Position numbers and translations under genes: made by a program. Shown piece after piece: positions 1-5,664 of a stretch of 6,228 bases of DNA. Within the stretch, counting starts at the first letter, position 1. The number at the start of each line of letters is the position of its first letter. Below the pieces are notes generated by a model. The model had not been told where the DNA came from. It was given only the letters and a program-made list of their open reading frames with translations, and ran no database searches. This DNA comes from an uncultured Woeseiaceae bacterium (GTDB taxonomy: Bacteria; Pseudomonadota; Gammaproteobacteria; Woeseiales; Woeseiaceae), in NCBI GenBank assembly GCA_947259435.1, contig CAMYMP010000156.1, positions 1-6,228 on the forward strand. The letters run 5' to 3'.

Positions 1-956
1 CGAGTTCTGAAATCGAGAACATCGTGACCACGACTGACAAGCTGTTCGAGTTCATGGATATCGCCGAAGACAAAGCGGATGCCGCGACGAAGGAGGCTCT
101 GCGCTACAGAACCGCGCTGTACGAGGGCAGCAAGATGGTCCAGCGCGGCATGCTGACGACCGATATGGCTATACATATATGCAGCACGGTCAAAGGCATA
201 GAGCTTGATCTCCGGGCAGAGCCTGGAACAACATTGAAAAATCGCATGAGCGGCGAAGTGATCTACACGCCGCCGGTCGGCCAGAAACTGCTGCAGGCGA
301 AACTCGACAACTGGGCCGAGTTCATGCAGCGCAATACCGAAATCGATCCGCTCGTGCGCATGGCCATTCAGCATTACCAGTTCGAGGCTATCCACCCTTT
401 CTCGGACGGCAACGGCCGTACCGGCCGGATTCTGAATATCCTGTTTCTCGTTCAGCTTGGTCTGCTCAATTCGCCGATCTTGTATCTGAGCCGATATGTC
501 ATCCAGAACAAGGCCGACTATTACCGGCTGCTCAAGAACGTCACCCACGACCAGGATTGGACCGCCTGGATCCTTTTCATACTGAACGGTGTCGAAGAAA
601 CCTGTACCTGGACGACGGACAAAATCAAGGCCATCCGGGAACTGATGGAACACACTGCAGAATTCACGCAGAGCAAACTGCCCAAGACCTACTCCTGGGA
701 ACTGGTCGAAGTGCTCTTCAAGCAGCCCTATTGCCGTATCGGCAACCTCGTCGATGCGGGCATTGCGAAACGACAGACCGCGTCGGTGTATCTGAAGCAG
801 TTCTGCGACATCGGCATCCTCAAGGAGGTCAAGTCCGGGCGAGAGAACATCTTCGTCCATCCCAAGTACATCGAGCTACTGACCGGCGAAGAGAATGTCT
901 GGGTCTACTACGACGGCTCCGCGACCGAAATGGACGCAAGCAGCGAACTGGGCTAG
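1..956 (+). CDS. Fic family protein (AMP-transferase), 5' end outside window
   Basis: Fic enzymes usually transfer AMP from ATP to a hydroxyl side chain of a target protein. The core motif HPFSDGNGRTGR is complete: counting from the GTG at 24, the catalytic His is residue 124 (nt 393-395) and the phosphate-binding GNGR is 129-132. A flap segment (YTPPVG, 81-86) precedes it. The C-terminal part (about 222-288) looks like a winged helix-turn-helix, as in many stand-alone Fic proteins. The first in-window start is GTG at 24, but the frame is open to the left edge. Codons 3-20 read SSEIEN, which fits the inhibitory-helix motif (S/T)xxxE(G/N) of class II Fic proteins, so the real start lies upstream and GTG 24 is internal. 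The inhibitory Glu is present, so the enzyme is probably auto-inhibited. Its target cannot be told from sequence. The stop shares CTAG with the convergent neighbour. Confidence 0.93.
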   Translation, partial: SSEIENIVTTTDKLFEFMDIAEDKADAATKEALRYRTALYEGSKMVQRGMLTTDMAIHICSTVKGIELDLRAEPGTTLKNRMSGEVIYTPPVGQKLLQAKLDNWAEFMQRNTEIDPLVRMAIQHYQFEAIHPFSDGNGRTGRILNILFLVQLGLLNSPILYLSRYVIQNKADYYRLLKNVTHDQDWTAWILFILNGVEETCTWTTDKIKAIRELMEHTAEFTQSKLPKTYSWELVEVLFKQPYCRIGNLVDAGIAKRQTASVYLKQFCDIGILKEVKSGRENIFVHPKYIELLTGEENVWVYYDGSATEMDASSELG

Positions 957-1651
957 TTGCCGGCCTCATCGAGTGGCTTCTCAGGCGTGTAGAGTTCCAT
1001 GCGCGAATACAGCAGGCCGAACGCCGTGTTCTTCATGGAATCGACAAGAATCTCGTCGCTGTCGCAGCTTTCCGCGAGCATTAGGAGCTTTTCAAACGTA
1101 CGCCGGAAATTTCGGGAGTGCCGACGTCTTATCTCGGTACCGTAGAGAAGATCAGGCATTCCTTCTTCCTGGAGGAAGTCCATGCTCAGGAACTGGCGCG
1201 CAAATATCTCACTGTCACCATTCGCCGCCCTGCCGAATAGCTCGTCCATTTGTTCGCGGTCATAGCGCCCGCTGCCCACTGTACCGAGACTTGAGGCAAA
1301 CAGCATGCCCGTAATTCCGCCGAGCTGATTTTTCACGTTTTCGGCAATCTTGAAAAAAGTGTCCTGGCGAGCGTTTTCCGTCGACCGCTGCAGTTCGTCG
1401 GCATGCCGCGCCAGCTCCCGCTGCTGAATGAAGAGGCCCAGCACAAGCCAAAGAAAAGCGAGCGGCGCGAATGCACCCTCGAGAAATCCGCCCAAGGTTT
1501 CGAGCGTCAGCAACTGTCCCGGGTTGTTCCGATTGATTTCAAGAACGAAATACAGGCCGCCTGAGATCCAAATGAAGGTCACAACAAGGCCGAACCAGAT
1601 GCGCCAATCGCGCTGGCGAACAAACTTCAAGAGGCGGCTCATTGCTATCAT
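953..1651 (-). CDS. Two-TM membrane protein, resembles putative phage abortive-infection proteins
   Basis: A 232-aa protein with a basic N-terminus (RLLKFVRQR), a first membrane helix at about 16-37, a short loop, and a second helix at about 54-75 (GGFLEGAFAPLAFLWLVLG). A charged, probably coiled segment follows (about 76-110), then a soluble domain of about 120 residues rich in acidic and Arg residues. Two helices, the Gly/Phe/Pro-rich second helix and a Gln/Glu/Arg-rich coil recall proteins annotated as putative phage abortive infection proteins. This is similarity of architecture remembered from such proteins, not a domain search. No catalytic motif is visible. The start is ATG 1651 (MIAMSRLL) or ATG 1642; neither has a good Shine-Dalgarno, and a TATAAA lies only 5 nt before ATG 1651, so a short-leader or leaderless transcript is possible. 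It converges on the Fic gene, so the two are not one operon. Confidence 0.8.
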   Translation of the reverse strand: MIAMSRLLKFVRQRDWRIWFGLVVTFIWISGGLYFVLEINRNNPGQLLTLETLGGFLEGAFAPLAFLWLVLGLFIQQRELARHADELQRSTENARQDTFFKIAENVKNQLGGITGMLFASSLGTVGSGRYDREQMDELFGRAANGDSEIFARQFLSMDFLQEEGMPDLLYGTEIRRRHSRNFRRTFEKLLMLAESCDSDEILVDSMKNTAFGLLYSRMELYTPEKPLDEAGN

Positions 1652-1656
1652 GGCGC

Positions 1657-1685
1657 TTTATAGTGTAGTCGCTTCGTTGCCAAAA
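1657..1685 (-). promoter_or_regulatory. Possible promoter for the divergent two-TM protein gene
   Basis: On the minus strand TATAAA (1662-1657) is a plausible -10. Upstream is either TTGGCA (1683-1678) with a short 15-bp spacer, or the poorer TTTTGG (1685-1680) with 17 bp. TTGGCA overlaps the -35 of the opposite promoter (together TTGCCAA), so the two polymerases would compete. The -10 is so close to ATG 1651 that the mRNA would be almost leaderless, or translation would begin at ATG 1642. Weak call. Confidence 0.25.
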
Positions 1686-1706
1686 AACTCCGTTCATGCA
1701 TAGAAT
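1677..1706 (+). promoter_or_regulatory. Sigma70-like promoter for the 279-aa membrane protein gene
   Basis: The -35 element TTGCCA (1677-1682) and -10 element TAGAAT (1701-1706) each match consensus at 5 of 6 positions and are separated by 18 bp. Transcription would start near 1713, giving a leader of about 20 nt before the TTG start at 1734. The position in the only divergent intergenic gap of the left half supports it. Read by eye, without scoring. Confidence 0.55.
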
Positions 1707-1722
1707 CAGCCGCGACACCAGC

Positions 1723-1726
1723 GGAG
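1723..1726 (+). promoter_or_regulatory. Shine-Dalgarno that fixes a TTG start
   Basis: GGAG lies 7 nt before TTG 1734. The frame is closed by TAG at 1701-1703, no ATG or GTG occurs between there and 1734, and the next ATG (1797) would cut into the first membrane helix. TTG is therefore the best start. Confidence 0.6.
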
Positions 1727-1733
1727 CGTTTTA

Positions 1734-2573
1734 TTGACTATTGGCCGCGGCACCATTTTTCAGTTCTTCAAGTACTTCGTCTACATCTTTCTGGCGATGA
1801 ACGTGTACTGGTTCTTTGCCGAAGAATTCCTGGCGGCCAAGCTACAGTTCCCGGACGGCGTCGGCTTGAAAGACATGATCGAAGCTTACGCGGCTACGAT
1901 CGATACGGCCGCGTGGGTAATCCTGTTGTTGATGTTCGAACTCGAGACCTATGTTCTGGAAGATCGGCACTTCACGAGGCCCGTAACCTGGTCCCTGCAT
2001 GGTGTTCGTGCGATCAGCTATGGCTTTATCGTCTATTCTTTTTACGGCTACATCGTCAATCTCCAGACGATGCAATTAGTCATGCCGCTGGCCGGTGTCA
2101 GCGATCTGTGTTCCATCGTCGCCGACAACTGGGCGTATGCCATCGACTACGACGAGTACACGGCAATCACGTCTGAGAATTGTCATACGTTTTCGTCAGC
2201 GGGCTCATTTTGGAGGTTCAGCGAACTCCGGGCGGTGGTTGACGCGAGCGGCCTTGCCGCGATCATAGGCCTGGCCTGGATCGACGTGATCAACGCCGGC
2301 GTGTGGTTGCTGGTCGTCCTCGTGCTCGAAGTCGATGTTCGCTTGCAGGAGCGCGATCGATATGAGGGTTGGGCGCTGCGAGTCAGCAGTGCCATGAAGG
2401 TTCTTCTTTACGGCACGCTACTCTATGCCGCGATTTACTGGGGGATCAAAGGCGATTTCGTCGACTTCTGGGACGCGTTTTTGTGGCTCCTCGCCTTCGT
2501 GTTCATCGAACTCAATATATTCGAATGGCGCCAGGAGTCGCTCGAGGAATACGCCGCGCCCACAGAAACCTGA
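1734..2573 (+). CDS. Six-helix membrane protein with internal two-helix repeats, unknown function
   Basis: A 279-aa protein I do not recognise as a named family. Six membrane helices can be placed at about 10-30, 57-75, 92-110, 180-200, 221-238 and 247-264. Helices 2, 4 and 6 share one pattern: an Asp or Asn, three residues, Trp, seven residues, Glu, then Leu or Val (D57/W61/E69, N187/W191/E199, D247/W251/E259). Helices 3 and 5 share YGxxxY (Y96-Y101, Y226-Y231), each exactly 27 residues after the preceding Glu. The protein thus looks built from three tandem helix pairs. Arg-rich loops after helices 2 and 4 suggest both termini are cytoplasmic. The long loop at about 111-170 would be periplasmic and holds the only two Cys (C126, C150), a possible disulfide. 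Glu residues near helix ends could serve transport or ion binding, but this is a guess. It starts with TTG behind GGAG and a good promoter. Confidence 0.82.
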   Translation: MTIGRGTIFQFFKYFVYIFLAMNVYWFFAEEFLAAKLQFPDGVGLKDMIEAYAATIDTAAWVILLLMFELETYVLEDRHFTRPVTWSLHGVRAISYGFIVYSFYGYIVNLQTMQLVMPLAGVSDLCSIVADNWAYAIDYDEYTAITSENCHTFSSAGSFWRFSELRAVVDASGLAAIIGLAWIDVINAGVWLLVVLVLEVDVRLQERDRYEGWALRVSSAMKVLLYGTLLYAAIYWGIKGDFVDFWDAFLWLLAFVFIELNIFEWRQESLEEYAAPTET

Positions 2574-2574
2574 A

Positions 2575-2982
2575 CTACGGCAAAGCTTCCAACAGCGGAT
2601 CTGCTTTCGCGCGTTCGATCAGAGCCGCATCCCCGATCTTGATCTTTCGCAAAGCGCCGGAGTCATCGAGTGACATCAAAAACGGATGCCAGAGATCGTC
2701 TTTGCCACGGCGATAGTATCCGGACACTTCCCAGCCACCGTCCGCGCGATACACGTAAGACTTGCCGATTTTGCGATTGGGAGCCAGCGGGTCAATAATT
2801 TCGATTCCAGCAAGCGACAGGGTGTCGGCAAGTTGCTGCCTCGAAAGCATCACGATCGATTCTTGGAGCTGCCGCTCGGCCCGCGGTGCCGGATTCGTAA
2901 TCCACTTGAAAGCAAGAAAAGCAACGAGGAAACCGACGCCAAATCCGAAAACCAATCGGCCAATACGGTGATTCACCGGCAT
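2575..2982 (-). CDS. Small membrane-anchored hypothetical protein at the end of the que operon
   Basis: A 135-aa protein, not recognised. One N-terminal membrane helix (about 8-28, Gly/Phe/Val-rich, ending in FKW) follows a short basic start and acts as an uncleaved anchor or signal. The remaining roughly 105 residues are polar: a helical stretch (about 34-60), then a likely small beta-rich domain with many Lys, Tyr and Trp (about 70-118). No cysteines and no catalytic motif are visible. Its ATG shares one base with the queE stop (TAATG at 2984-2980), with GGGAT just upstream inside queE, so translation is probably coupled to queE. Its stop lies 1 bp from the stop of the convergent 279-aa gene, leaving no room for a terminator. 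A role in deazaguanine metabolism is not implied by its sequence. Confidence 0.75.
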   Translation of the reverse strand: MPVNHRIGRLVFGFGVGFLVAFLAFKWITNPAPRAERQLQESIVMLSRQQLADTLSLAGIEIIDPLAPNRKIGKSYVYRADGGWEVSGYYRRGKDDLWHPFLMSLDDSGALRKIKIGDAALIERAKADPLLEALP

Positions 2983-3626
2983 TACTGGATCCCGATTATC
3001 TTGTGCATCTGCACACTAAGCTTCCACTGCGGGTGCTCGAGGCAATACGCAATTGCGTCACGCGTGTTGGACTCGATGTTCTCACCGTACAGGGGTTGCA
3101 GAAAAAAATGCTCGAACGGCAGGTCGGCAAACCGATCGGGCTGTGCTTCTTCTTCCTCCTGCGGGTAAACGAGCTTCAGCTCGTCGCCGCTGAGTTGCTC
3201 TACGGGAGCGTGCCCTTTCGGGCTGACACATAGCCAGTCTATGCCCTGCGGTGCTGTAATCGTGCCATTACTCTCGACGCCAACTTCGAATCCGGCATCA
3301 TGCAGCGCGCTTATGGCATCAGCATCGAGTTGCAGCAGGGGCTCACCGCCAGTGCAAACCACGTAGGGTCTATTCCGCGTTGTATCGGCGGGCCACTCAG
3401 CCGTGACAGCCTGCGCGAGTTCCTCTGCGGATTCGAACTTCCCACCGCCCGGGCCATCGGTGCCGACGAATTCCGTGTCACAAAAACGGCAAACCGCCTC
3501 GCGGCGATGCTGCTCGCGACCGGACCATAAATTGCATCCGGCAAATCGCAAAAACACCGCGGGCCTGCCGGTCCGGGCGCCCTCGCCCTGCAAGGTGTAA
3601 TAGATTTCTTTTACCGAGTAAGTCAT
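2982..3626 (-). CDS. queE: 7-carboxy-7-deazaguanine synthase (radical SAM)
   Basis: QueE rearranges 6-carboxy-5,6,7,8-tetrahydropterin to 7-carboxy-7-deazaguanine, the step before QueC in preQ0/queuosine synthesis, using a 4Fe-4S cluster and S-adenosylmethionine. From ATG 3626 the protein has 214 residues and begins [20 protein letters not shown], the normal N-terminus with the substrate-binding QGEG. Cluster cysteines are C31, C46 and C49, spaced CX14CX2C as in the Burkholderia multivorans enzyme rather than the classical CX3CX2C. GGEP (93-96) binds SAM; ESNGT (118-122), SPK (135-137) and the C-terminal QMHKIIGIQ also fit. An upstream start at 3698 would add 24 low-complexity Arg-rich residues lying inside queC and is rejected. 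ATG 3626 overlaps the queC stop (ATGA), the usual sign of coupling. An acidic EEEE run near residue 160 is unremarkable. Confidence 0.96.
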   Translation of the reverse strand: MTYSVKEIYYTLQGEGARTGRPAVFLRFAGCNLWSGREQHRREAVCRFCDTEFVGTDGPGGGKFESAEELAQAVTAEWPADTTRNRPYVVCTGGEPLLQLDADAISALHDAGFEVGVESNGTITAPQGIDWLCVSPKGHAPVEQLSGDELKLVYPQEEEEAQPDRFADLPFEHFFLQPLYGENIESNTRDAIAYCLEHPQWKLSVQMHKIIGIQ

Positions 3627-4303
3627 GCGGTACTGATCAGCGGGTCTTCGATGCCGGCTTCCACGAATCCTTTGGCGCGCAGCAAACAGGCTGGACATTC
3701 GCCGCAGGGAGGACGCACGCCGTTATAGCAGGTATGCGTATCCGCCATGGCGCCCAGAGCCCCAAGTTCGCGCGCGAGCTCGACGGTTTGCTTCTTGGAC
3801 TTGTGCATTAGCGGAGTGTGCAGGCGCACGTCGCTTTCCATACCGAGTCGAATCGTCTCCTGCAGCGACTCTATTGTCTGCGAGCGGCAGTCCGGATAGC
3901 CGCTGTAGTCAGTCTGCGCGACCCCGGTGACCAGGTGCTTTATCCCACGCTGATACGCGAAGGCGGCCGCAAACGTCAAAAAGACCAGATTCCGCCCCGG
4001 GACGAAGGTATTCGGCAGGCCGGTTTCTGTGCCAAGATTACCGCGCACTTCTACATCGGTATCGGTGAGGGCGTCGCCACCCAGTGCTGCAAACGTATCG
4101 ATTGGCAGACACACGTACGTAACGCCGGCTTTGTCCGCTATTGTCGCTGCGCAATCGAGCTCGATGCGATGGCGTTGGCCATAATCGAAGGAAATCGCTG
4201 TTACAGACTCCCGGCCAAAGCGTTCGATTGCCCAGTAGAGGCAGGTCGTCGAGTCCTGCCCTCCCGACAGCAGCACGAGAGCTTTGTCACTGGTCGCCAT
4301 CAT
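3623..4303 (-). CDS. queC: 7-cyano-7-deazaguanine (preQ0) synthase
   Basis: QueC converts 7-carboxy-7-deazaguanine to preQ0 with ATP and ammonia, directly downstream of QueE in the pathway. From ATG 4303 it has 226 residues, normal for the family. Visible features are the PP-loop SGGQDS (13-18), FDYGQRH (39-45), the NTFVPGRN segment (98-105), [10 protein letters not shown] (131-140) and four zinc-binding Cys near the C-terminus (C192, C200, C203, C206; CX7CX2CX2C). The start is ATG 4303 or the adjacent ATG 4300; AGGA touches 4303 and AAGGAAG lies 11 nt before it. An extended start at 4408 would run through the tail of the SDR gene in another frame with atypical composition and is rejected. 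ATG 4303 overlaps the stop of the original SDR reading frame (ATGA), and the queC stop overlaps the queE start in the same way, so the genes are probably one transcript. Confidence 0.97.
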   Translation of the reverse strand: MMATSDKALVLLSGGQDSTTCLYWAIERFGRESVTAISFDYGQRHRIELDCAATIADKAGVTYVCLPIDTFAALGGDALTDTDVEVRGNLGTETGLPNTFVPGRNLVFLTFAAAFAYQRGIKHLVTGVAQTDYSGYPDCRSQTIESLQETIRLGMESDVRLHTPLMHKSKKQTVELARELGALGAMADTHTCYNGVRPPCGECPACLLRAKGFVEAGIEDPLISTA

Positions 4304-4542
4304 TCCTGCCCGGACTTCCTTTTTTGCAGCGACCGTTCGAAGTCGTTCAGATCCGGCCCGTCGTGACTGACAAGGTAGTCTCGCGTCAGATCTTCGGATA
4401 CGCGCCACAACTCTTCGGCCAGACTCTCATTGTGCATGTGACTGCTTCCTGTGACCGTTACCGCATTGCAATCTTCGAAGTACCGGCCGCTGGTGGAGCC
4501 AAGCAACGGACTCGTGGCAACGAAGCAACTCGTTGTTGCGGT
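4300..4542 (-). pseudogene. Detached C-terminal tail of the SDR gene (other frame)
   Basis: In the frame ending with the TGA at 4302-4300, codons from about 4542 read TATTSCFVATSPLLGS, then TSGRYFEDCN and a helical tail ([13 protein letters not shown]). This is the typical end of the same SDR family, where GAxTxxYxAxxP and SGxYFxDC close the fold. No ATG or credible ribosome site precedes it; a TTG at 4506 would be inside the motif. It is therefore the displaced tail of the gene at 4427-5305, not a separate small gene. Homologues normally have about 20-30 residues between the HPG-xxxT-xL segment and this tail. Here they are absent, so the lesion looks like a deletion whose length is not a multiple of three, rather than a single-base slip. 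The stop still forms an ATGA overlap with queC, so the tail sits where the intact gene ended. Confidence 0.75.
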
Positions 4543-5305
4543 CTATCTCTGTATTGATCACTCCGGGATGAAGGGCGTTTGCGGTAATGCGAGTGCCCCG
4601 CAGCAGCTTGCCCAGTTGCAAGGCGAAAAGAACGTTGGCGAGTTTTGACTGGCCGTAAGCGCGCAGGTCGTCGTAACCATATGCTGCGCCGAGATTTTCG
4701 AACTCGATTCCAGCGTCGGGTGCGCGCGTGTACGCCGCACGGCTTGCGACCACGACAATTCTGCCCTGCCACGACATATACAAACGACCGAGCAAGCGAT
4801 TGACGAAGACGTAGTGACCAAGATGATTGATCGCAAAATGTTTCTCGACGCCATTGACAAGTTCGGGTTTGCCACTGCCGCCGAGGTATCCGGCATTGCA
4901 TACGAGGATATCCACGGGCAAGTTCACCATTCGAATCGCGTTCGCGCAGGCAACGATTGAATCGTAGTCCGACAGTTCGAGCTCCGCGGGACTTGTCAGA
5001 CCGTATACGCGAGAGCAGGCAGCGCGTGCCTTTTCCAGTGACCGACTCGTACCGATGACCAGGGCGCCGCGCTTCGCCAGGACACGCATAGTCTCGAACC
5101 CTATGCCCGATGTGCACCCCGTCACGACCGCGAGCTTACCACTCAGATCGATGCCATCCGTTACCTCCTCCGCCGTGGAACCTGCATCGAAGTCACTGCG
5201 CGGAACGCCAACTGTGGCAACCTTGTCGTGCGCCGAACACCCGCCCAGGGTTGTGACTGTGGCGGTAGCGCCTGACAGTCTGAGAAACGATCTGCGGTCA
5301 ATCAT
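4427..5305 (-). CDS. Tat-exported lipoprotein short-chain dehydrogenase, C-terminus lost by frameshift
   Basis: An NAD(P)-dependent SDR of the retinol-dehydrogenase/WWOX-like type. From ATG 5305 the protein starts MIDRRSFLRLSG, a twin-arginine signal, followed by a short hydrophobic run and the lipobox LGGC with C23 as the likely lipidated residue. The Rossmann motif TGCTSGIG is at 62-69, NAG at 137-139, and the catalytic residues are S188, Y217 and K221 (YGQSK), followed by LANVLF and HPGVINTEIDR. After about residue 256 (nt near 4540) family resemblance stops: the last ~36 residues to the stop at 4427 are out-of-frame translation. The expected tail is found in another frame (separate entry). 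The catalytic core is whole, but a lost C-terminal segment probably makes the product defective, unless this is an assembly error. The start at 5386 is rejected because its extra residues lie inside the upstream gene; ATG 5305 overlaps that gene's end by 8 bp. Confidence 0.85.
   Translation of the reverse strand: MIDRRSFLRLSGATATVTTLGGCSAHDKVATVGVPRSDFDAGSTAEEVTDGIDLSGKLAVVTGCTSGIGFETMRVLAKRGALVIGTSRSLEKARAACSRVYGLTSPAELELSDYDSIVACANAIRMVNLPVDILVCNAGYLGGSGKPELVNGVEKHFAINHLGHYVFVNRLLGRLYMSWQGRIVVVASRAAYTRAPDAGIEFENLGAAYGYDDLRAYGQSKLANVLFALQLGKLLRGTRITANALHPGVINTEIDRNNELLRCHESVAWLHQRPVLRRLQCGNGHRKQSHAQ
4518..4539. repeat. Small inverted repeats beside the SDR lesion
   Basis: On the + strand CAACGA (4518-4523) and TCGTTG (4530-4535) form a 6-bp stem with a 6-nt loop. 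Alternatively GCAAC (4525-4529) pairs with GTTGC (4535-4539). Both lie next to the inferred frameshift near 4540. Such structure can favour deletion or polymerase/sequencing errors; whether it did here is inference. Confidence 0.4.
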
Positions 5306-5597
5306 CGAACAATGCGTCGAGCGCACTCCTCGCCTGATCTTCTTCGTCCTTGCGCTTCGCGTCGAATGCGCTTTCGCTAGGCACAAACCAGTCGCAAAAA
5401 TTCAGACGATCCTTATCGGTAACATCGTCGGCGCCGTCCTCGCGACACTGCCTGGGCACGGTGGTATCAAAATGTCTGCACATTTTGCAGACATGCAGGT
5501 AGTTGCCGCAGTCAGGACATTCGTCCTGCCTGGACAGTGGCAGCGACAGTGCGGCGAGCGACGCGCCGCAGCGATAACAGCATAAGTTGTGAGCCAT
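5298..5597 (-). CDS. Small two-site zinc-ribbon protein, first gene of the que operon
   Basis: A 99-aa protein from ATG 5597. Eight cysteines are arranged as two likely zinc sites: C7-x2-C10 with C27-x2-C30, and C37-x2-C40 with C51 and C68. The stretch LPLSRQDECPDCG, the LHVCKMC pair and NFCDWF give it the look of a conserved small proteobacterial family of unknown function; I do not know a gene name. The C-terminus (about 77-99) is charged and helical and ends in DALFDD. It has no signal peptide or membrane helix, so it is probably cytoplasmic. The longer start at 5705 adds 36 Ser/Trp/Cys-rich residues reaching into the DUF885 gene and is rejected; GGGAAG sits 4 nt before ATG 5597. The 3' end overlaps the SDR start by 8 bp (ATGATTGA). 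A link to queuosine rests only on co-transcription. Confidence 0.85.
   Translation of the reverse strand: MAHNLCCYRCGASLAALSLPLSRQDECPDCGNYLHVCKMCRHFDTTVPRQCREDGADDVTDKDRLNFCDWFVPSESAFDAKRKDEEDQARSALDALFDD
5472..5494. repeat. Perfect 9-bp inverted repeat inside the zinc-ribbon gene
   Basis: ATGTCTGCA (5472-5480) and TGCAGACAT (5486-5494) pair perfectly around the 5-nt loop CATTT. On the mRNA (minus strand) the hairpin is followed by UUU and resembles a weak terminator or attenuator. It encodes HVCKMCRH, where the two Cys codons of a zinc site fall in opposite arms, so the symmetry may simply come from the coding sequence. Confidence 0.6.
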
Positions 5598-5624
5598 ACC
5601 ACTTCCCGGCCTTTGCCAGCACGC

Positions 5625-5630
5625 AGTATA
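5625..5630 (-). promoter_or_regulatory. Possible -10 box for the zinc-ribbon/SDR/que operon
   Basis: The minus strand reads TATACT at 5630-5625, 27 nt before ATG 5597, in the only gap upstream of the operon (5598-5664). No good -35 lies 16-18 bp upstream (GCAAAT is the best). It may be a weak promoter or one helped by an activator, or the operon may be read through from the DUF885 gene. Confidence 0.35.
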
Positions 5631-5664
5631 GCCCGTTGTACCGCAGGATTTGCGCCACCAAAAG

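Noticed and set aside
1..956. A Fic (toxin) plus small separate antitoxin pair
   Set aside because: The inhibitory motif is in the same polypeptide, and no small co-directional partner gene is visible in the window.
557..1084. A 175-residue open frame on the + strand
   Set aside because: It is a frame-shifted shadow of the Fic gene and runs through the convergent gene; its composition is Arg/His-rich and no domain is visible.
3627..3698. Extended N-terminus for QueE starting at 3698
   Set aside because: The extra 24 residues are out-of-frame queC sequence; ATG 3626 gives the normal N-terminus and an ATGA overlap.
3818..4366. A 182-residue open frame on the + strand
   Set aside because: It is antisense to queC, whose identity is certain, and has no ribosome site or recognisable motif.
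4304..4408. Extended N-terminus for QueC starting at 4408
   Set aside because: The extra 35 residues are Arg/Ala/Ser-rich, unlike QueC, and overlap the SDR tail; family proteins begin just before the SGGQDS loop.
4300..4506. A 68-residue open frame ahead of queC as an independent small gene
   Set aside because: Its sequence is the conserved SDR C-terminus, and its only start is a TTG inside that motif without a ribosome site.
4458..5117. A 219-residue open frame within the SDR gene
   Set aside because: It is an Arg-rich shadow frame; the SDR motifs are in the overlapping frame.
5598..5664. A rho-independent terminator after the DUF885 gene
   Set aside because: No stem of adequate length followed by a T run is present in this 67-bp gap.
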